Positions 1-5,693 of a stretch of DNA of 15,034 nt are shown here, in pieces (within the stretch, counting starts at the first letter, position 1; every line of letters starts with the position of its first letter). The position numbers and the translations under genes are program-made. The stretch is from an uncultured Eubacteriales bacterium (GTDB taxonomy: Bacteria; Bacillota; Clostridia; Oscillospirales; CAG-272): contig URMC01000039.1 of the NCBI GenBank assembly GCA_900548735.1, forward strand, positions 1 to 15,034, given 5' to 3'. The notes below the pieces were generated by a model. It did no database searches and had not been told where the DNA came from. It saw only the letters and a program-made list of their open reading frames with translations.

Positions 1-44
1 TTATAAAAAGTCCCCTCTTGACTCCCTCAAAAATTTTTACACGG
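1..44 (-). repeat. Dispersed palindromic repeat, copy A (cut by window edge)
   Basis: Read on the minus strand, this stretch aligns without gaps to 8164-8207 on the plus strand, matching at about 35 of 44 positions by hand count. Shared blocks include TTTTTG, GGAGTC, AGAGG and ACTTTTT. In the second copy the right half is one arm of a long hairpin; here the matching second arm would lie beyond the left edge. No protein is encoded. The rest of 45-92 holds nothing I recognise. Confidence 0.6.
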
Positions 45-92
45 CGCACGCCAAACTTTCAGCGAACGCACCCAAAGTAGCGCGCCAGCCTA

Positions 93-953
93 TTAGCCGC
101 ACCGCAGGTGCCCCCGCCGCAAGGCGGTGCCTTTTTGCACACGGCGGAACGCAAGAGTGGCGGCAACAAACGCCGCAACCGCCCAAAGCATCACCGTGAG
201 CAGGGACACGAGAATTTCCCCGGTCTCCACGCCACCGCAAAATGCCGCGCGGGAAAGCACCACCGCAGGATAAAACGGCAAACAGCGGCAAACGGTTTCA
301 AATTTCCCCATCGTGTCAAGCGGCATCCAGCACCCGCCAAGAAATCCCGCGCCGGTAATCAGCGCCGAAGAAACACCGGGCGCGGCGCGGTCATTGAGGG
401 CAATACCCAACAGCACCCCGCAGAAAAGGAAAAACAGCAACGCCGGCAATCCCGCCAGCACCGCAAGCGGCACCCCGGCAATCGGCGCCTTTACCGTGAC
501 CGGCACCGTTACCGGGGGGTACGCCGTGTAATCTACGGTTTTGGAGGCAAACAGAAGCTCCCCCGCCTGCACCGCCCCGTCAGGGCACAGGAAAATCGCC
601 GCGCCCGCAAGATAGGTGATCACCAGCTGTGCCGCGCCGAGCGCAAAACAGGGCAGGACATAGCCAAGAATAAAATCGGAGGTGCGCATCGGCGCGTTGA
701 ACAGGCGTGAGAGAAATGCCCCGCCCCGGTCCCTTGCTACCAGCAAAACCATAAACAGCAGGTCAAACGCCAGCGAAAACACCGCCACACCGGGGATCAG
801 CTCCACCGGAGACATCCACATCTCCCCCGCGTTGTGCTGAATCACCCGGAAAGCCGCCAGCAACAGCACCGGAAAACCGAGACAGAATACAAAAGACAGC
901 GGATCCCTCAGAATCTCCTTGGCGTTCCGCCTTGCAAATGCCATACTTTTCAT
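93..953 (-). CDS. ABC-2 type transporter permease
   Basis: This is a 286-residue integral membrane protein, probably the membrane half of an ABC exporter whose ATPase is encoded just upstream. About six hydrophobic segments are visible, starting with one at roughly residues 20-36 (SFVFCLGFPVLLLAAF), with a larger extracytoplasmic loop in the middle and a basic C-terminus. The start is taken at 953 rather than an earlier in-frame ATG at 977. The 953 ATG has GGAGAGGAGG seven bases upstream and overlaps the ATPase stop codon as ATGA, which suggests translational coupling. The N-terminal pattern (short cytoplasmic stretch, then LRDPLSFVF) is typical of ABC-2 drug or lipid export permeases, but the substrate cannot be read from sequence. 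The last codons lie over a GC-rich hairpin. Confidence 0.88.
   Translation of the reverse strand: MKSMAFARRNAKEILRDPLSFVFCLGFPVLLLAAFRVIQHNAGEMWMSPVELIPGVAVFSLAFDLLFMVLLVARDRGGAFLSRLFNAPMRTSDFILGYVLPCFALGAAQLVITYLAGAAIFLCPDGAVQAGELLFASKTVDYTAYPPVTVPVTVKAPIAGVPLAVLAGLPALLFFLFCGVLLGIALNDRAAPGVSSALITGAGFLGGCWMPLDTMGKFETVCRCLPFYPAVVLSRAAFCGGVETGEILVSLLTVMLWAVAAFVAATLAFRRVQKGTALRRGHLRCG
99..136 (+). terminator. Hairpin with T tract inside the permease 3' end
   Basis: GCACCGC (99-105) and GCGGTGC (124-130) are inverted, with a nested CCGCC-GCAA-GGCGG hairpin and five T at 132-136. On the plus strand this looks like an intrinsic terminator for a convergent gene left of the window. It lies inside the last codons of the minus-strand permease, so it may be only a coding-sequence coincidence. 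Confidence 0.3.
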
Positions 954-1684
954 CGGTCTGCCTCCTCTCCCGTGCAAAGCCGCACAAAGGTCTCCTCAAA
1001 GCTCTCGGTGCCCGCGCGGGCGTTCAGTTCCGCTACGGTACCCACGGCGATCAGCTCCCCGTTTTTCATAATACCGATCCGGTCGGAAAGCGCCTCCGCC
1101 TCCTCCAGATAATGCGTGGTCAGCACCAGCGTGATCTTCCCGCGGAGCGAACGGATCAGCTTCCACAACTCCCGTCGGGCAAGAATATCCAGCCCCAGCG
1201 TCGGCTCATCCAGAAAAAGCACCTTCGGCTCCGAGATCAGCGCCATCGCCACCGAAAGCCGCCGTTGCCACCCGCCGGAAAGCACCTTCGCCCTTCGGTC
1301 TGCCACCTCTGCAAGCCCGGTAAGCTCCAGCATTTCCTCCGTTTTTTTCAAGGCAACGGCACGGGGCGTGCCGTAAAGCTCCGCCATCAGCAGCAGGTTT
1401 TCCCTGACGGTCAGGTTCCCCGCTACGGCGGTTTCCTGCGGGGAAAGCCCCGTCACCTCGCGCACCCCTGCCGCGTCCGTCACCACGCTGTGCCCCATCA
1501 GGGTCGCATCCCCCGCGCTTGGGCGCGTCAGACACGTCAGCATCCGGATTGCGGTGGTTTTGCCCGCCCCGTTGACCCCCAGCAGAGAGAAAAATTCTCC
1601 CTCGGCAACGGCAAGTTCCAGCCCCTTTACCGCCAACTTTCCCGGATACTCCTTGCGAAGCCCCTTGCATTCAATCGCGTTCAT
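950..1684 (-). CDS. ABC transporter ATP-binding protein (ABC-2 exporter type)
   Basis: A 244-residue cytoplasmic ATPase that would power the permease encoded directly downstream. Visible motifs in order: Walker A GVNGAGKTT (36-44), Q-loop glutamine in SPQET (about 83), signature LSGGW (135-139), Walker B VLFLDEP (155-161), D-loop LGLD, and H-loop TTHYLEE (His about 191). Length and motif spacing fit the single-domain DrrA/NatA-like class. The start at 1684 has AAAGGAG six bases upstream. It lies 24 bases after the AbrB-like gene and overlaps the permease start by four bases, so the three form one operon. Export of a drug, peptide or lipid is the family expectation; the substrate is unknown. 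Confidence 0.93.
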   Translation of the reverse strand: MNAIECKGLRKEYPGKLAVKGLELAVAEGEFFSLLGVNGAGKTTAIRMLTCLTRPSAGDATLMGHSVVTDAAGVREVTGLSPQETAVAGNLTVRENLLLMAELYGTPRAVALKKTEEMLELTGLAEVADRRAKVLSGGWQRRLSVAMALISEPKVLFLDEPTLGLDILARRELWKLIRSLRGKITLVLTTHYLEEAEALSDRIGIMKNGELIAVGTVAELNARAGTESFEETFVRLCTGEEADR

Positions 1685-1708
1685 GTCCGTCTCCTTTTCA
1701 AAGTGAAA

Positions 1709-1945
1709 TCATTTTCCCTCTCCGGGTTCCTCGGGCGCGGCGGCGAAAATCGCTTTGGCAAAATCCAACAGCGCCTCCTGCTTGACAATGCCGATCCCCT
1801 GATTGATGTCACCCAGCACCAGCAGATTGTCTCCGGGCTTGATATCAAATACATCGCGGCACTGCTTGGGGATCACGATCTGCCCCTTTTCCCCTACGCG
1901 CACCGTGCCGAATACGTATTTGCCCGGGTGTCCGTTCTCTCCCAT
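1709..1945 (-). CDS. AbrB/SpoVT-type DNA-binding transcriptional regulator
   Basis: A 78-residue protein with one SpoVT/AbrB swapped-hairpin domain at about residues 12-52. The hallmark VGEKGQIVIPKQCRDVFDIK and the following GD-LLVLGD strand are both visible, and a short tail follows. Such proteins bind DNA as dimers or tetramers. The start at 1945 has AAAAGGAG six bases upstream. It is the first gene of the operon with the ABC ATPase and permease, so it most likely controls that transporter and itself. A perfect palindrome lies between its promoter and its start codon, which supports autoregulation. An antitoxin (MazE-like) role is the alternative for this fold, but no toxin gene lies beside it. 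Confidence 0.88.
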   Translation of the reverse strand: MGENGHPGKYVFGTVRVGEKGQIVIPKQCRDVFDIKPGDNLLVLGDINQGIGIVKQEALLDFAKAIFAAAPEEPGEGK

Positions 1946-1972
1946 TGTATTCTCCTTTTCATAAAAAAGTTA

Positions 1973-1989
1973 GAAAAGTTATACTTTTC
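1973..1989. promoter_or_regulatory. Perfect palindrome, candidate AbrB-family operator
   Basis: GAAAAGT-TAT-ACTTTTC is a perfect inverted repeat with 7-bp arms and a 3-bp centre. It begins about seven bases downstream of the -10 box of the AbrB operon promoter, so it covers the predicted transcription start and early leader. That is a natural repressor position. The link to the AbrB-like protein is inferred from position. Confidence 0.55.
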
Positions 1990-1995
1990 ACACTC

Positions 1996-2024
1996 AGCAT
2001 ACCACGTCTTTCCCGCTTTGTCAA
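1996..2024 (-). promoter_or_regulatory. Promoter of the AbrB-ABC operon
   Basis: On the minus strand, TTGACA (2024-2019), a 17-bp spacer and TATGCT (2001-1996) form a strong sigma-A-type promoter. Transcription would start near 1989, giving a leader of about 45 nt before the AbrB-like start codon. Confidence 0.8.
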
Positions 2025-2080
2025 GGGGAATCCGGAAAACCGGCAAAATTCCGTCAGCCTGCAAGGCTGTCGTGGGCTTC

Positions 2081-2109
2081 TTGACAAGCGCGGCGCGGTT
2101 GATTATAAT
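2081..2109 (+). promoter_or_regulatory. Promoter of the short-chain dehydrogenase gene
   Basis: TTGACA (2081-2086), a 17-bp spacer and TATAAT (2104-2109) give a perfect consensus promoter. Start of transcription is expected near 2116, leaving a leader of about 68 nt. It is divergent from the AbrB promoter, with 56 bp between the two -35 boxes; that spacer contains only a small hairpin, CAGCCT-GCA-AGGCTG (2055-2069). Confidence 0.85.
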
Positions 2110-2123
2110 GGATAGGTAGTTAT

Positions 2124-2168
2124 GCCCCGGCGGTTGCCGGGGGCATTGAAAAAGGGCGCCGGGCGCCC
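2124..2168 (+). promoter_or_regulatory. Two GC-rich hairpins in the dehydrogenase leader
   Basis: Hairpin 1 pairs GCCCCGGC (2124-2131) with GCCGGGGGC (2136-2144). Hairpin 2 pairs GGGCGC (2154-2159) with GCGCCC (2163-2168) and ends just before the AAAGGAT ribosome site. Neither is followed by T residues on the plus strand, so they are not terminators for this gene. On the minus strand hairpin 2 is followed by five T, which could stop antisense transcripts. Any regulatory role is inference. Confidence 0.45.
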
Positions 2169-2183
2169 TGAAAGGATAAGAAT

Positions 2184-2903
2184 ATGAAACGGGTTTTGGT
2201 AACAGGCGGCTCCCGCGGGATTGGGGCGGAGATCGTGCGCGTTTTTGCGGCGGCGGGAGATGCGGTCGCGTTTCTTTACCGCAACCGGCACGAGGACGCA
2301 GAGCGGGTGGCAAAGGGAACCGGAGCCGTGGCAATCGCCGCGGATATTTCCGATCCTGACGAGGTGCGCCGTGCGGTTGCCGGGGCAAAAGCGGCGCTGG
2401 GCGGAGGAATTGACGTGCTGGTCTGCAATGCGGGGATTTCCCGCTTTGCCCTTTCCCGCGATGTCAGCGACGGCGAGTGGCGGCAGATGCTGGACACCGA
2501 TCTTTCCGGTGCGTTTTACCTTGCGCGCGAGGTGCAGGGCGACATGATCCGGAAAGGCGGAGGGCGCATTGTCAACATCGGCTCCATGTGGGGCAAGGTC
2601 GGCGCCTCGATGGAGGTGGCGTATTCCGCCGCAAAGGCGGGCTTGCGGGGGCTGACCATGGCGCTCGCCAAGGAGCTGGGACCCTCCGGCATTACCGTAA
2701 ATTGCGTGGAGCCGGGCGTGATTGCCACGGAGATGAACGCGGCGCTGACCGGGGAGGCGTTGGCGGGGCTGATTGAAGAAACGCCGTTGTGCCGCCTGGG
2801 CACCCCTGCCGACGTGGCAAATGCCGTGCGGTTTCTTGCCTCCGAAGAAGCCGCCTTTATTACGGGGCAGTGCCTTGGCGTAGACGGCGGATTTGCCATA
2901 TAA
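2184..2903 (+). CDS. Short-chain dehydrogenase/reductase, FabG-like
   Basis: A 239-residue NAD(P)H-dependent oxidoreductase of the classical SDR family. The Rossmann nucleotide-binding motif GGSRGIG is at residues 8-14, NAG at 82-84, the catalytic serine at 134 (NIGSMWG), and YSAAK gives Tyr147 and Lys151. It ends in ITGQCLGVDGGF, the usual SDR C-terminus. The position normally held by the tetrad asparagine (NL in FabG) is Asp106 in DTDLSG, which is unusual. The SMWGKVGAS...YSAAK pattern recalls Clostridial SDRs annotated as elongation factor P 5-aminopentanone reductase; 3-oxoacyl-ACP reductase is the other option. It is a single gene with its own promoter, convergent with metQ. The start has AAAGGAT seven bases upstream. 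Confidence 0.88.
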   Translation: MKRVLVTGGSRGIGAEIVRVFAAAGDAVAFLYRNRHEDAERVAKGTGAVAIAADISDPDEVRRAVAGAKAALGGGIDVLVCNAGISRFALSRDVSDGEWRQMLDTDLSGAFYLAREVQGDMIRKGGGRIVNIGSMWGKVGASMEVAYSAAKAGLRGLTMALAKELGPSGITVNCVEPGVIATEMNAALTGEALAGLIEETPLCRLGTPADVANAVRFLASEEAAFITGQCLGVDGGFAI

Positions 2904-2905
2904 CC

Positions 2906-2922
2906 CACCGCCGCAGGCGGTG
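2906..2922. terminator. Short hairpin between convergent genes
   Basis: CACCGCC-GCA-GGCGGTG forms a 7-bp GC stem with a 3-nt loop in the 22 bases separating the stops of the dehydrogenase gene (plus) and metQ (minus). No T tract follows on either strand, so as an intrinsic terminator it is weak. Position is the main support. Confidence 0.4.
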
Positions 2923-2925
2923 CCG

Positions 2926-3750
2926 TCAGCCCGCAAGCCCTACCACTGCGCCGTTATATCTGGTGCGGATATATTCTCTCACCGCGTCGCTTTGCAGCGC
3001 TTCCACCAGCGCTTTGATTTTTTCACTGTTCTCATTTCCGCTCTTTACGGCGATGATATTGGCATAGGTTTTCGCCGCATCTCCCGCCGCGCTCTCGGTA
3101 GCAAGCGCGTCCGCAATTTTCAGCCCGGAGCCGATGGCGTAGTTGCCGTTGATCACCGCCACACTGCCCGCCTTGGCGTTTTTCAGCTGAGACGTCAGCA
3201 AGTCCGCCTGCACAGGCACGATCTCCAGATTTTTCGGGTTGCCCGTAATATCCAACGTGGTCAGATTGTCGGTCGGTTTTGCCCCCTCGCGCAGGGTAAT
3301 CAGCCCCTGTGCCTCCAGCAAAAACAGCGCGCGGGTCTGGTTTGATCCGTCCGTCGGGATCAGCACCGTTGCTCCCTCGGCAATTTCCGAAACCGACGTG
3401 ATTCCGTTGCCGTACAGCCCGAACGGCTCATAGTGAATGGCAGCAACCGACACAATGTGCGTGCCTTTTTCGGCATTGAACCAATCCAGGTACGGCTTGT
3501 GCTGAAAATAATTTGCGTCCAGATCCCCGTTCTCCACACCGGTGTTGGGGAGGACATAATCGTCATAAATGCGGATATCCAGCGTGTAGCCCTTCTCCGA
3601 AAGCGCCGCTTTGACCTGCTCCAAAATCTCGGCGTGCGGGGTGGAGCTGGCACCCACCACAATGGTGTTTTCATTCTTTTTGCAGGCGGAAAGCGCCAAA
3701 AGCGAGCCGACCAGCAACAGGGCAAGCAAACAAGATACGATTTTTTTCAT
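2926..3750 (-). CDS. metQ: Methionine ABC transporter substrate-binding lipoprotein MetQ
   Basis: A 274-residue NlpA/MetQ-family lipoprotein that would bind methionine outside the membrane and deliver it to MetI. It starts with a lipoprotein signal peptide: MKKIV, a hydrophobic stretch, then lipobox LSAC with Cys23. Family motifs include STPHAEILE near the mature N-terminus, DANYFQHKPYL (about 78-88), HYEPFGLY and VINGNYAI. The length is normal for the family. The start at 3750 has AAAAGGAG seven bases upstream. It is the last gene of metN-metI-metQ, 18 bases after metI. Related proteins may prefer other amino acids, but the neighbours and the Met-rich leader peptide make methionine the best call. 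Confidence 0.92.
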   Translation of the reverse strand: MKKIVSCLLALLLVGSLLALSACKKNENTIVVGASSTPHAEILEQVKAALSEKGYTLDIRIYDDYVLPNTGVENGDLDANYFQHKPYLDWFNAEKGTHIVSVAAIHYEPFGLYGNGITSVSEIAEGATVLIPTDGSNQTRALFLLEAQGLITLREGAKPTDNLTTLDITGNPKNLEIVPVQADLLTSQLKNAKAGSVAVINGNYAIGSGLKIADALATESAAGDAAKTYANIIAVKSGNENSEKIKALVEALQSDAVREYIRTRYNGAVVGLAG

Positions 3751-3768
3751 TTTGATTCTCCTTTTTAT

Positions 3769-4449
3769 TTATGAATTTTTTGTTCGTTTATCCACACGGC
3801 GGGCAAAACGCATGCCCCCCTCCTGAATCAGCTGAACCAGAATCACCACCAACAGCACGCAAAACCACACCACATCCTCGCGCAGGCGCTGGTGCCCCCA
3901 AACAATGGCGATGGCGCCAAGCCCGCCCCCGCCGATGGTGCTTGCCATGGCGGAATACCCCAGCCCCGTGCCCGTGGAGATCACCGCGCCGACAATCAGG
4001 GAGGGCTTTGCCTCGGGCAACAGCACCTTGGTGACAATCTGAAACCGGGTGGAACCCATGGCGTTTGCCGCTTCGATCACGCCGGGGTCCACCTCCGAAA
4101 GGGAGGACTCTACCATCCGCGCCACATACGGCGCGGCGGCAATCACCAGCACCACGATCATCGCGCGGTTGCCGAGCGCCGTGCCCACAATCAGGCGCGA
4201 AACCGGCACCATTGCCACCATTAAAATAATAAACGGAATACTGCGGAAAATGTTCACAATCACCCCCAGCACCCGGTGCAGCCACGGGACGGGGCAAAGC
4301 CCCCCGACGCCGGTCACACTCAGAATCACCCCCAGCGGCAACCCCAAAAGGTAGGCAAACGCGGTGGAAATCACCACCATATACACGGTCTCCCACAGCC
4401 CTTTCCAGAAGGTGCCGTTTTCAAACAGCTGTAAAAAAAGCTCCGACAT
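3769..4449 (-). CDS. metI: Methionine ABC transporter permease MetI
   Basis: A 226-residue membrane permease, about the normal size for MetI, expected to form the transmembrane dimer of the importer. Several hydrophobic helices are visible (about 20-45, 60-85, 97-112, 150-170, 195-210). The cytoplasmic EAA coupling motif that contacts MetN is at about 124-147 (IEAANAMGSTRFQIV...LLPEA). The family stretch LGYSAMAS...GGGGLG follows. The start is set at 4449 rather than a longer frame beginning at 4494, because GAGAGGAGG lies seven bases before it and the gene then begins two bases after the metN stop. Confidence 0.93.
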   Translation of the reverse strand: MSELFLQLFENGTFWKGLWETVYMVVISTAFAYLLGLPLGVILSVTGVGGLCPVPWLHRVLGVIVNIFRSIPFIILMVAMVPVSRLIVGTALGNRAMIVVLVIAAAPYVARMVESSLSEVDPGVIEAANAMGSTRFQIVTKVLLPEAKPSLIVGAVISTGTGLGYSAMASTIGGGGLGAIAIVWGHQRLREDVVWFCVLLVVILVQLIQEGGMRFARRVDKRTKNS

Positions 4450-4451
4450 GC

Positions 4452-5441
4452 TCACGCCTCCTCTCTGTATTCCACACCGCGCGCGCCCAGCCACGCGGTC
4501 ACCTTGCGAAGCACCCGTTCCTCGTCCGGCAGTTGAATCAGCATCTGCCCGAAGGTTTTGCCGTCAAACACCTTGGTGTCGGCAAAGAGAATATTGACCG
4601 GCACCGCGCATTCCAGAATCAGCGCCGAGAGAATCGGCTCCGCCGTCAGCGCCCCGTTGAATACCAAACGCAGCTTCGTGCCACCGGGGTGCGCCGCGGC
4701 GCGCGCCGACGGGGGCAGAATCAGCTCCCGCGCAATGGCGGACTGCGGCGCCGCAAACACCTCGCTCACGTTGCCGATCTCGGCAACCCTGCTGTGATCC
4801 AACACCGCCACGCGGTCACAGATCTCGTCAATCACGCTCATCTGATGGGTAATCACCACCAGCGTGACCCCCAGCCGCCGGTTGATCTCTTTCAGCAGGG
4901 CAAGAATAGACGCGGTGGTGGCGGGGTCCAGCGCGCTGGTCGCCTCATCGCAAAGCAGAACCTTCGGCGAGGTGGCAAGCGCGCGGGCAATCGCCACGCG
5001 TTGCTTCTGCCCGCCCGAGAGTTGCGCGGGGTAAGCCTTTGCCTTCTCGGCAAGCCCCACCAGCTCCAACAGTTCCATGGCGCGCGCCCGCGCCTTTTCC
5101 TTCTGCCACCCGGCAATTTCCAACGGATAGCACACATTGCCGATCACATTGCGCTGAAGAAGCAGGTTATAACCCTGAAAAATCATGCCGATCCCCTGCC
5201 GCACCTGCAACAGCTCCCGGCGGGAAAGGCGGGTGAGATCCTTACCGTTCACGATCACCTCACCGGAGTCCGGGCGCTCCAAGAGGTTGATGCACCGCAC
5301 CAGCGTGCTTTTCCCCGCCCCGGACAGCCCAATAATGCCGAAAATCTCGCCGTCATTTACCGTAAGGCTGACATCCGTGAGCGCCGGCACGGCCGTGCCG
5401 CCTGTGTGAAAGGTCTTACAAAGGTGCCGTATCTCGATCAT
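4452..5441 (-). CDS. metN: Methionine ABC transporter ATP-binding protein MetN
   Basis: A 329-residue ATPase driving methionine uptake. Walker A GLSGAGKST (38-46), Q-loop MIFQG (Gln89), signature LSGGQ (141-145), Walker B VLLCDEATSALD (161-172) and H-loop ITHQM (His199) are all present. From about residue 256 to the end comes a NIL-type domain (RLVFNG...EPILSALI...VNILFAD...GKTFGQMLIQLP), the C-terminal regulatory domain of MetN through which methionine inhibits its own transport. The start is taken at 5441 (MIEIRHL), where homology begins and where TAAAGGAG lies upstream with a rather long spacing of about 11 bases. The frame stays open to 5540, but that extension would run back through the attenuator hairpin and leader. 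First structural gene of the operon. Confidence 0.94.
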   Translation of the reverse strand: MIEIRHLCKTFHTGGTAVPALTDVSLTVNDGEIFGIIGLSGAGKSTLVRCINLLERPDSGEVIVNGKDLTRLSRRELLQVRQGIGMIFQGYNLLLQRNVIGNVCYPLEIAGWQKEKARARAMELLELVGLAEKAKAYPAQLSGGQKQRVAIARALATSPKVLLCDEATSALDPATTASILALLKEINRRLGVTLVVITHQMSVIDEICDRVAVLDHSRVAEIGNVSEVFAAPQSAIARELILPPSARAAAHPGGTKLRLVFNGALTAEPILSALILECAVPVNILFADTKVFDGKTFGQMLIQLPDEERVLRKVTAWLGARGVEYREEA

Positions 5442-5459
5442 ATGCCGATTTTCTCCTTT

Positions 5460-5494
5460 AAAAAACGGGGTGCGCCGCGCGGCGCACCCCGTTT
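5460..5494 (-). terminator. Attenuator hairpin before metN
   Basis: On the minus strand, AAACGGGGTGCGCC (5494-5481) pairs perfectly with GGCGCACCCCGTTT (5476-5463) around a GCGC loop. That is a 14-bp, very GC-rich stem followed by six T (5465-5460, the first three overlapping the stem end). It lies inside the metNIQ transcript, directly before the AAAGGAG ribosome site of metN, so unless prevented it should end transcription before the structural genes. The 5' arm can instead pair with a segment of the upstream leader ORF. The plus strand also has a T tract, but no plus-strand gene feeds into it here. Confidence 0.85.
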
Positions 5495-5515
5495 GTTTTT
5501 TGGGCGGGCGAGCCA

Positions 5516-5590
5516 CTATGACAACGACAAAAGGGTGCACATCTCAGTGCACATCATGCAAGCCATCATCATTTTGCGGTTCGTTTTCAT
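5516..5590 (-). CDS. Met/Cys-rich leader peptide of the metNIQ operon
   Basis: A 24-codon ORF (ATG at 5590, TAG at 5518-5516) in the metNIQ leader, beginning about 30 nt after the predicted transcription start. Residues 7-18 read MMMACMMCTEMC: six Met and three Cys in twelve codons, a composition very unlikely by chance. The remainder is basic (MKTNRK) before and LLSLS after. It lies between a consensus promoter and a strong hairpin-plus-T-tract that precedes metN. It therefore fits a leader peptide whose slow translation under methionine (or cysteine) shortage prevents the terminator. The ribosome site is modest: GGGGA, with about nine bases before ATG. I know of no described leader like this for metNIQ in Clostridia. 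Alternatives are a metal-binding micropeptide or chance. Confidence 0.72.
   Translation of the reverse strand: MKTNRKMMMACMMCTEMCTLLSLS
5533..5552 (-). promoter_or_regulatory. Candidate antiterminator segments in the met leader
   Basis: Two GTGCAC segments, 5552-5547 (segment 1) and 5540-5535 (segment 2), lie in codons 13-19 of the leader ORF and can pair with each other around TGAGAT. Segment 2, extended to GTGCACCCT (5540-5532), can instead pair with GGGGTGCGC (5490-5482), the 5' arm of the attenuator, giving 9 bp with two G-U pairs. The pairings are mutually exclusive with the terminator, as in classical amino-acid attenuators. This was worked out by eye, not by energy calculation. Confidence 0.55.
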
Positions 5591-5626
5591 CCCGATTTTT
5601 CCCCGATTCCAAAAAGAATATGCCTC

Positions 5627-5655
5627 ATTGTAGCAAAAAAGAGGTTGTTTGTCAA
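5627..5655 (-). promoter_or_regulatory. Promoter of the metNIQ operon
   Basis: On the minus strand, TTGACA (5655-5650), a 17-bp spacer and TACAAT (5632-5627) form a near-consensus promoter. Transcription would start near 5620, giving a leader of about 180 nt before metN. The -35 box lies inside the terminator hairpin of the upstream exporter operon and the spacer contains its T tract. Confidence 0.82.
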
Positions 5656-5660
5656 CCCCT
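5635..5660 (-). terminator. Terminator of the ABC exporter operon
   Basis: On the minus strand, AGGGGTTG (5660-5653) pairs with CAACCTCT (5647-5640), with one G-U, around ACAAA, and a run of six T (5640-5635) follows. It lies 33 bases after the exporter permease stop. On the plus strand it is also followed by six T. It overlaps the metNIQ promoter. Confidence 0.75.
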
Positions 5661-5693
5661 TTTTTGAATTTTTTATTTTTGTTTCCTGCAAGC

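Noticed and set aside
2122..2187. A 21-codon ORF in the dehydrogenase leader whose TGA overlaps the ATG of the gene
   Set aside because: It starts about six bases after the predicted transcript start with no ribosome site, and its codons simply run through the two hairpins; its composition suggests nothing specific.
4452..5540. Longer MetN starting at 5540
   Set aside because: The extra 33 residues would be coded across the attenuator hairpin and part of the leader ORF, show no homology, and lack a ribosome site; 5441 begins with the family's usual MIEIRHL-like start.
5441..5620. S-box (SAM) riboswitch or T-box before metN
   Set aside because: The ~180-nt leader has neither the S-box core sequences nor a T-box GGTGG motif, and most of it is taken up by the leader ORF and the attenuator hairpin.
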